A DNA stretch of 36,412 nt, taken from contig NZ_LRMM01000056.1 of assembly GCF_001647275.1 (NCBI RefSeq), positions 1 through 36,412 of the forward strand. Reading direction: 5' to 3'. A program made the position numbers and the translations under genes. This DNA comes from Rufibacter ruber. GTDB taxonomy: Bacteria; Bacteroidota; Bacteroidia; Cytophagales; Hymenobacteraceae. Positions 32,038-36,412 of this stretch are shown one piece after another. Every line of letters begins with the position of its first letter. The first letter of the stretch is position 1. Under the pieces are notes generated by a model. The model saw nothing but the letters and a program-made list of their open reading frames with translations. It was not told the origin of the DNA and made no database searches.

Positions 32038-34478
32038 TTAGGCCAACACGCGCCCATCTGGCTCTTCCCGCACCTGTTCCGTAAACCTTGATTGCCTGGA
32101 TTCTTCTGCGGCAAGAATGTTTTCAATGCCTTTGAGCAGGGCATCTGGATTAAAGGAGATACTGTCAATCCCCTCTTCCACTAAAAAAGAGGCAAATTGG
32201 GGGAAGTCACTAGGTGCCTGGCCACAGAGGCCTATTTTGGTGTTCGTTTCCCTGGCGGCCTTAATCACCATTGAAATCATGGCTTTGGGCGCCTCATTGT
32301 TTTCGTCAAACAAGTCACTGACAATTGAGGAGTCACGGTCTATGCCCAGGGTGAGTTGGGTCAGGTCATTAGAGCCTATGGAAAAGCCATCAAAGTGTTG
32401 GGCAAATTCCCGGGCCAGCAGCACGTTACTGGGTATCTCAGCCATCACGTACACCTCCAGGCCATTGTGCCCCCGCTGCAAACCGTAGTCTGCCATCATC
32501 TGCAGTACCTTCTCGCCCTCGGCCACCGTGCGGCAGAACGGGATCATGACCTTCACATTGGTGAGTCCCATGTCATCCCTCACCATTTTCATGGCCCGGC
32601 ATTCAAGCCCAAACCCTTCACGGTACCGGGAATTGTAATAGCGGGACGCTCCCCTAAAGCCCAGCATAGGGTTTTCCTCCACAGGCTCAAACTCCCTCCC
32701 CCCAATCAGGTTGGCATATTCGTTCGTTTTAAAATCGCTCATGCGCACAATCACGTCTTTGGGATAAAAGGCCGCGGCTATGGTGGCTATTGACTGGGCC
32801 AGTTTCTCCACAAAATAGTCTTCTTTGTTGCGGTGATGGTGGGTGAGTTGGTCAATGAGGGCTTTGGCGTTCTCATCTTGCAGCTCATGGTACTTTACCA
32901 GCGCCATGGGGTGTATCTGAATACTGTCATTGATCACGAACTCAAGCCGCATCAACCCTACCCCATCGTTGGGATAGGCAGCGTATTGAAACGCTTTGTC
33001 CGGGTCACCCAAGATGAGCATGGTCTGCGTTTTTGGTTTGGCCAGGTGGCTGAAGTCAAGCTCCTCTTCCTTCCAGGCCAGCTTGCCGGCGTATACCAGC
33101 CCATTCTGCCCATCAGCGCAGGAGATGGTGAGCAGCTGCCCATCTTTTAGTACCTCAGTGGCATTTCCTGTGCCCACTACGGCCAGTGCTCCCATTTCAC
33201 GTGCCACTATGGCGGCGTGGCTGGTTCGGCCTCCTTTGTTGGTGATAATGGCTGATACTTTCTTCAGGATGGGGTCCCAGTCAGGGGTGGTGATGTCGGT
33301 GACCAATATCTCGCCAGGCTGGAGTAACGCGGCGTCTTTGGGCGAATCCAGGATTCTGGCCACCCCGCTAATGATGCGTTGCCCAATCCCTTTCCCGCTC
33401 ACCAGCAAAGGGCCCTTCTCCAGCAGGGTGTAGGTGTGCACTTTCAGGGCGTTCCCTTGTTGGCTGTGAACGGTTTCCGGGCGCGCCTGCACAATGCTGA
33501 TTTCCCCTGTAACACCGTCTTTGGCCCATTCAATGTCCATGGGTTGGCCGTAATGCTCTTCAATCTTCAGGGCCCAGTTGGCAATCTGGGTAATCTCGGC
33601 ATTCTCCAGTATATACCTCTCCCGTTGGGCTAAAGGAGTCTCCACGTTCATAATCCGGCGGCCTTCTTGTTCACCAGGGTTTGTATATACCATGGTGTGG
33701 GCTTTGCTGCCTAATTTTTTGTTGATGATGGCGTTTTTACCCTCCCGCAGTGTGGGCTTGAACACGCAGAATTCATCTGGGTTCACGGCACCCTGCACAA
33801 CATTTTCCCCCAGACCCCAGCTGCCGGTTACCAGTACCACCTTCTCAAAACCAGATTCAGGGTCTATGGTGAAACAAACCCCCGCACTGGCGAGGTCCGA
33901 GCGCACCATTTTCTGAATTCCTACGGAGAGGTACACCTTTAGGTGTTCAAACCCGTGGTCATGCCGGTACTTGATGGCCCGGTCTGTAAAGAGGGAGGCG
34001 TAACACTGCAGGCAGGCAGCCAGAACATCTGCCTCCCCAGACACGTTCAGGTAAGATTCATGTTGGCCCGCAAAACTGGCACTTGGCAGATCCTCTGCCG
34101 TGGCGCTACTCCTGACAGCCACCTGTATGGGCAGGTCATATTGGGCGCACAATTTCCCGTAAGAAACCTTAATGGCCTGGACAACCTCTTCAGGAAGGTG
34201 GCTTTGTAGAAGTAAGGTGCGAATCTGGTGCCCAATGGCAGGCAGGTTAGAAAACTCCTGTGTATCCAGGTCCTTTAACAGCCCCTCAATCTCCGGGATA
34301 AGCCCATTCTCCTCTAAAAATAGCTGGTACGCCCAAGCTGTTGTCGCAAAACCGTCCGGAATGTTGATCTGGAGGCTAGACAGGTGATGGAACATTTCAC
34401 CCAATGAGGCATTTTCCCGCCCACCACTGGCAGGTGCTGCAGGTTGATTTCAGAGAATGGAAGAGTGTACGTTTTCAT
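32038..34478 (-). CDS. ppsA: Phosphoenolpyruvate synthase with an apparent 1-base frameshift near its start
   Basis: Makes phosphoenolpyruvate from pyruvate and ATP, the first step of gluconeogenesis from pyruvate. The nucleotide-binding domain (QVAVRSSATAEDLPSASFAG), phosphohistidine domain (GGRTSHAAIVAREMG) and C-terminal PEP-binding domain (GLCGQAPSDFP, with the acid-base Cys) are all seen. From ATG 34478 the first 22 codons read MKTYTLPFSEINLQHLPVVGGK, then the conserved NASLGEM continues only in the -1 frame: four A (34415-34412) stand where AAA-AAT needs five. If repaired the protein is 813 aa and the catalytic His becomes residue 421. As sequenced, the frame runs only from TTG 34404 and lacks the GGK loop. 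This could be a real mutation or a homopolymer sequencing error. It lies 177 bp downstream of the usp gene. Confidence 0.9.
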
Positions 34479-34655
34479 GATACATTATTTTGGAGAAGTA
34501 TAGGCAGTAAAACAGGTCACTCAGCAAAGGCGGCTTTCTTAAGAAGCGCTACCGCCCCTACGTTCTCCAGGGGCACGGCGTGGTTTTGCTGAAAGGAAAA
34601 CAGCAGGGCAGGGAGAGGTATCTGAGAGCACTGCCGCAGAGGGGTAAGGGAGGGA

Positions 34656-35504
34656 TTAACGCCTGAAATGCACCAGCAGCATGGGCAAATAGGTATGGCA
34701 GGCCATTTCCTGGGTGTAGTTTCCTGGCAAAAGGTGCTGCCAGAAACTTCTTGGGTGAAAGCCCAGTACCAGCATGTTGGCATGGTGGTCACGGCAGAAC
34801 CGGCTGATTCCTTCTTCTACCTGGGCTTCCTCCACTACATGGAGTGAGGCGTTATGGTATGCCAAGCGTTCCCGAATTGCCTCTAACGCACTTTGCGCCT
34901 GTTCCCTTTTTTCTGGGGAATCTTTTGTCAAAATGTGCAGGAACATGATTTCCGCCCCAAACAGACCGGCAATTCTGGAGACAAAAGAAACATCACCAAA
35001 GGGCTCTCCGGTTAAATCAGTGGCAAACACTATTTTACGGACCGGTTGGAAGGCCGCTTTCACCGGAATGATGAGTACCGGGCAAGCGGCTTCTTTTATT
35101 ACGTGGGCCGCAAGTGAGTGCTGTACAATTTCCTCCAGGCCCTCTGCCTCTTCATGGCCCATGACAATCAGGTCAGCCCACAATTGCCGGGCGGTTTCCG
35201 GAATGGCTTCCCGGGTAACCCCATGGCTCAATTTGATCTGGAAGGGCACCGCCTCCCCCTGTTCTTCGTCTTCAAACACCTTCTTAAGTGACTCCAGCTT
35301 GCCCTGCACTGACCGCTCTACCTGCTCGTCTCTCAAGGGCACAGAAGAGGCGCCTGCGTCCAGAGTGGTTTCCAGCACGCTTGGCTCATACAGGTTATAG
35401 TAAAGCACTATTTGCGCCTTCATGCGCTGGGCAAGTTCATTGGCATACCTGACCGCATTTACTCCGGCGTCAGAAAAATCAACGGGGCATAAGATAGTTT
35501 CCAT
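34656..35504 (-). CDS. Universal stress protein, two tandem Usp domains, 282 aa
   Basis: A cytoplasmic stress protein. The first Usp domain (about 1-145) starts ILCPVDFSDAGVNAVRYANE and ends VIKEAACPVLIIPV; the second (about 150-282) starts KIVFATDLTGE and ends MACHTYLPMLLVHFRR. The ATP-binding G-x2-G-x9-G-S/T loop is degraded in both domains (MGHEEAEGLEEIVQHSLA and LGFHPRSFWQHLLPGNYT), so it may not bind ATP like UspFG. The ATG at 35504 is chosen since it starts the domain; longer in-frame starts lack domain content and overlap the operator palindromes. It is upstream of ppsA on the same strand and may form an operon with it. Two FNR/CRP-like palindromes lie upstream. Confidence 0.9.
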   Translation of the reverse strand: METILCPVDFSDAGVNAVRYANELAQRMKAQIVLYYNLYEPSVLETTLDAGASSVPLRDEQVERSVQGKLESLKKVFEDEEQGEAVPFQIKLSHGVTREAIPETARQLWADLIVMGHEEAEGLEEIVQHSLAAHVIKEAACPVLIIPVKAAFQPVRKIVFATDLTGEPFGDVSFVSRIAGLFGAEIMFLHILTKDSPEKREQAQSALEAIRERLAYHNASLHVVEEAQVEEGISRFCRDHHANMLVLGFHPRSFWQHLLPGNYTQEMACHTYLPMLLVHFRR

Positions 35505-35533
35505 GATTGCTTTCTTTGATAGGAAATGTGATG

Positions 35534-35541
35534 CACAAATA
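35534..35541 (-). promoter_or_regulatory. Candidate -7 box for the usp gene
   Basis: Minus-strand TATTTGTG is a one-mismatch TAnnTTTG. The start site would be near 35531, placing the nearer palindrome (centre 35572.5) at about -41.5, the class II position for FNR/CRP activators. Confidence 0.4.
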
Positions 35542-35566
35542 AACCAAGGCCTTCTGGTAGCACCTA

Positions 35567-35578
35567 TGATGGGCATCA
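35567..35578. promoter_or_regulatory. FNR/CRP-like palindrome 1 (TGATgggcATCA)
   Basis: TGATGGGCATCA fits TGATnnnnATCA, the core of the FNR-family operator. It lies about 68 bp upstream of the usp ATG (centre to 35504). Confidence 0.55.
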
Positions 35579-35588
35579 TGCCAAGACA

Positions 35589-35600
35589 TGATCTACATCA
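35589..35600. promoter_or_regulatory. FNR/CRP-like palindrome 2 (TGATctacATCA)
   Basis: TGATCTACATCA fits the same core. Its centre is 22 bp from palindrome 1, about two helical turns, so two dimers could sit on the same DNA face. Confidence 0.55.
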
Positions 35601-35631
35601 GATTTAAAGGTGCAACTGGTTAAGGGCATGT

Positions 35632-35797
35632 TTAGAGCTTGTTTACATTTTGATTTTGCAAGTGAAAACGGGGAGCGCAAGGTTCTTCTATAGCGTTTTT
35701 TGAGCAGCATAGTAGCGCTATGGTGCGACAAAAAGGCGAAGTCAGGTTCTTTAGATACCCGTCTCCAGCGCAAAAGACAAACTTAAACCTGCTCTAA
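35632..35797. mobile_element. MITE-like element, copy C (166 bp)
   Basis: Starts TTAGAGCTTGTTTA, ends TAAACCTGCTCTAA with one change in the right terminus. The interior is strongly similar to copies A and B. It begins 32 bp beyond palindrome 2 of the usp promoter. Confidence 0.75.
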
Positions 35798-36050
35798 GAA
35801 CCACCAGAGGCTAACAGCCTTTTACTCAATATAATAAACCCTGTCATTTTACTCTTACCCAGGAGCATATCAAAAACTAAAAAGAATCCCCATTGAACCT
35901 GTTGAGAGGTATCAAAGCCGACCACATTTGGCTGGATGGCCTACTGCTGGTGGCAACCCCGGCCCAGTGCATACCACAGGCTCTGGTCATCTGAAAGTTA
36001 GGCCAAGGCCGAAGGCACCTTTGAGAAACAGAAAGAATCCCTGTTGCAGC

Positions 36051-36098
36051 AAATGTCGTTTTCGGCCTGTTTTCCTGAAAACAGCGAAAATGACATTT
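36051..36098. repeat. Dispersed palindrome, copy 16
   Basis: AAATGTCGTTTTCGGCCTG and TTTTC on the left pair with GAAAACAGCGAAAATGACATTT on the right, with mismatches. No known gene is near enough to assign it. Confidence 0.8.
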
Positions 36099-36392
36099 AC
36101 TGGCTTACCTACTCTTTACCAGCCACTTACGCTGCACTGCTGTCTACAGTTGGGTTCCAAAACACGCGTGCGGAAATTATTAATCCGGAAGAGCAAATGG
36201 TGGCAGAAGGGTGGGGAAGGCAAGGTTTACATTCGGCGAAAGGAAAACGAGCACATCTGGGTGCAAGCGGACGCTGGCGCCATGAAAGGCCCAAGAAGGG
36301 CTTCAGAAAAATGCCGCTAAACCTGGCATTAGCAGCAACGCAGGGCTATGGCCGCCGCCTGTACTATGCGGCAGGCAAGGCTCTACAAACAA

Positions 36393-36412
36393 AAGTGCGT
36401 TTTCGGCCTGTT
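36393..36412. repeat. Dispersed palindrome, copy 17 (cut by the window edge)
   Basis: GTGCGTTTTCGGCCTGTT at the very end is the left arm of another family copy; the right arm lies outside the window. Confidence 0.7.

Larger units (their letters stand above)
35798..36412. other. Right-edge intergenic region
   Basis: About 600 bp with no gene I can support. Two plus-strand frames stay open over more than 100 codons (one from ATG 36053 to the window edge) but both run through palindrome copy 16 and show no domain or signal. The palindrome and the beginning of another copy at the edge are the only structures. Confidence 0.45.

Noticed and set aside
34412..34415. Programmed -1 frameshift in ppsA
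   Set aside because: No X-XXY-YYZ slippery heptamer in the right register and ppsA genes are not known to use one; indel or sequencing error is simpler.

Overview
The window looks like ordinary chromosome from a Bacteroidota member, probably Cytophagales and close to Hymenobacteraceae (Rufibacter/Pontibacter/Hymenobacter type). The evidence is Bacteroidota-style -7 promoter boxes (TAnnTTTG) ahead of several genes, many small lipoproteins, a DUF4377-like lipoprotein, a PF13568-like beta-barrel protein and moderately GC-rich coding DNA. The genus is inference. I found no rRNA, tRNA, CRISPR array, phage, or insertion sequence with an intact transposase.

Layout. 1-5.7 kb: a coiled-coil secreted protein, an OmpA-like lipoprotein, a CDGSH iron-sulfur protein, an APC amino acid permease, a small outer-membrane beta-barrel and a small membrane protein. 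5.8-12 kb: a GNAT acetyltransferase, an S1/P1-nuclease/phospholipase-C-like zinc enzyme, a deoxynucleoside kinase, a lipoprotein paralogous to the first gene, an M23 peptidase with SH3 domains and small unknown proteins. 12.3-15.3 kb: a MOSC protein divergent from xseA-xseB (exonuclease VII). 15.3-19.7 kb: a large secreted protein of unknown function, a two-domain sulfurtransferase and a lipoprotein cyclophilin. 19.7-20.8 kb: a 1.1-kb gene-free stretch with a string of REP-like hairpins. 20.8-25.8 kb: an M13 peptidase, a YihY/BrkB membrane protein, an unrecognised protein with a kinase-like catalytic signature, and an alkyltransferase-like (ATL) DNA repair protein. 26.3-31.8 kb: a tripartite RND efflux operon (adaptor, pump, TolC-type channel). 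32-35.6 kb: ppsA with an apparent one-base frameshift near its start, and a double-domain universal stress protein with two tandem FNR/CRP-like palindromes upstream. The last 0.8 kb is intergenic.

The most unusual signal lies between the genes. About 17 copies of a long palindrome occur, with a nearly constant arm (CTGTTTT, a few variable bases, G/C, CTGTTTT) whose variable bases are mostly matched in the opposite arm. Most lie just 3' of stop codons and are not followed by a T-tract, so they are not textbook terminators. A second family, three copies of about 167 bp with GAGCTTGTTTA-type inverted termini, looks like a MITE. A further element with related termini and a probable relic each carry the palindrome inside them. 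Together these dispersed elements are the best candidate here for something undescribed. The genes themselves are mostly known families; the kinase-like protein, the ppsA frameshift and the tandem FNR-like boxes deserve a second look.
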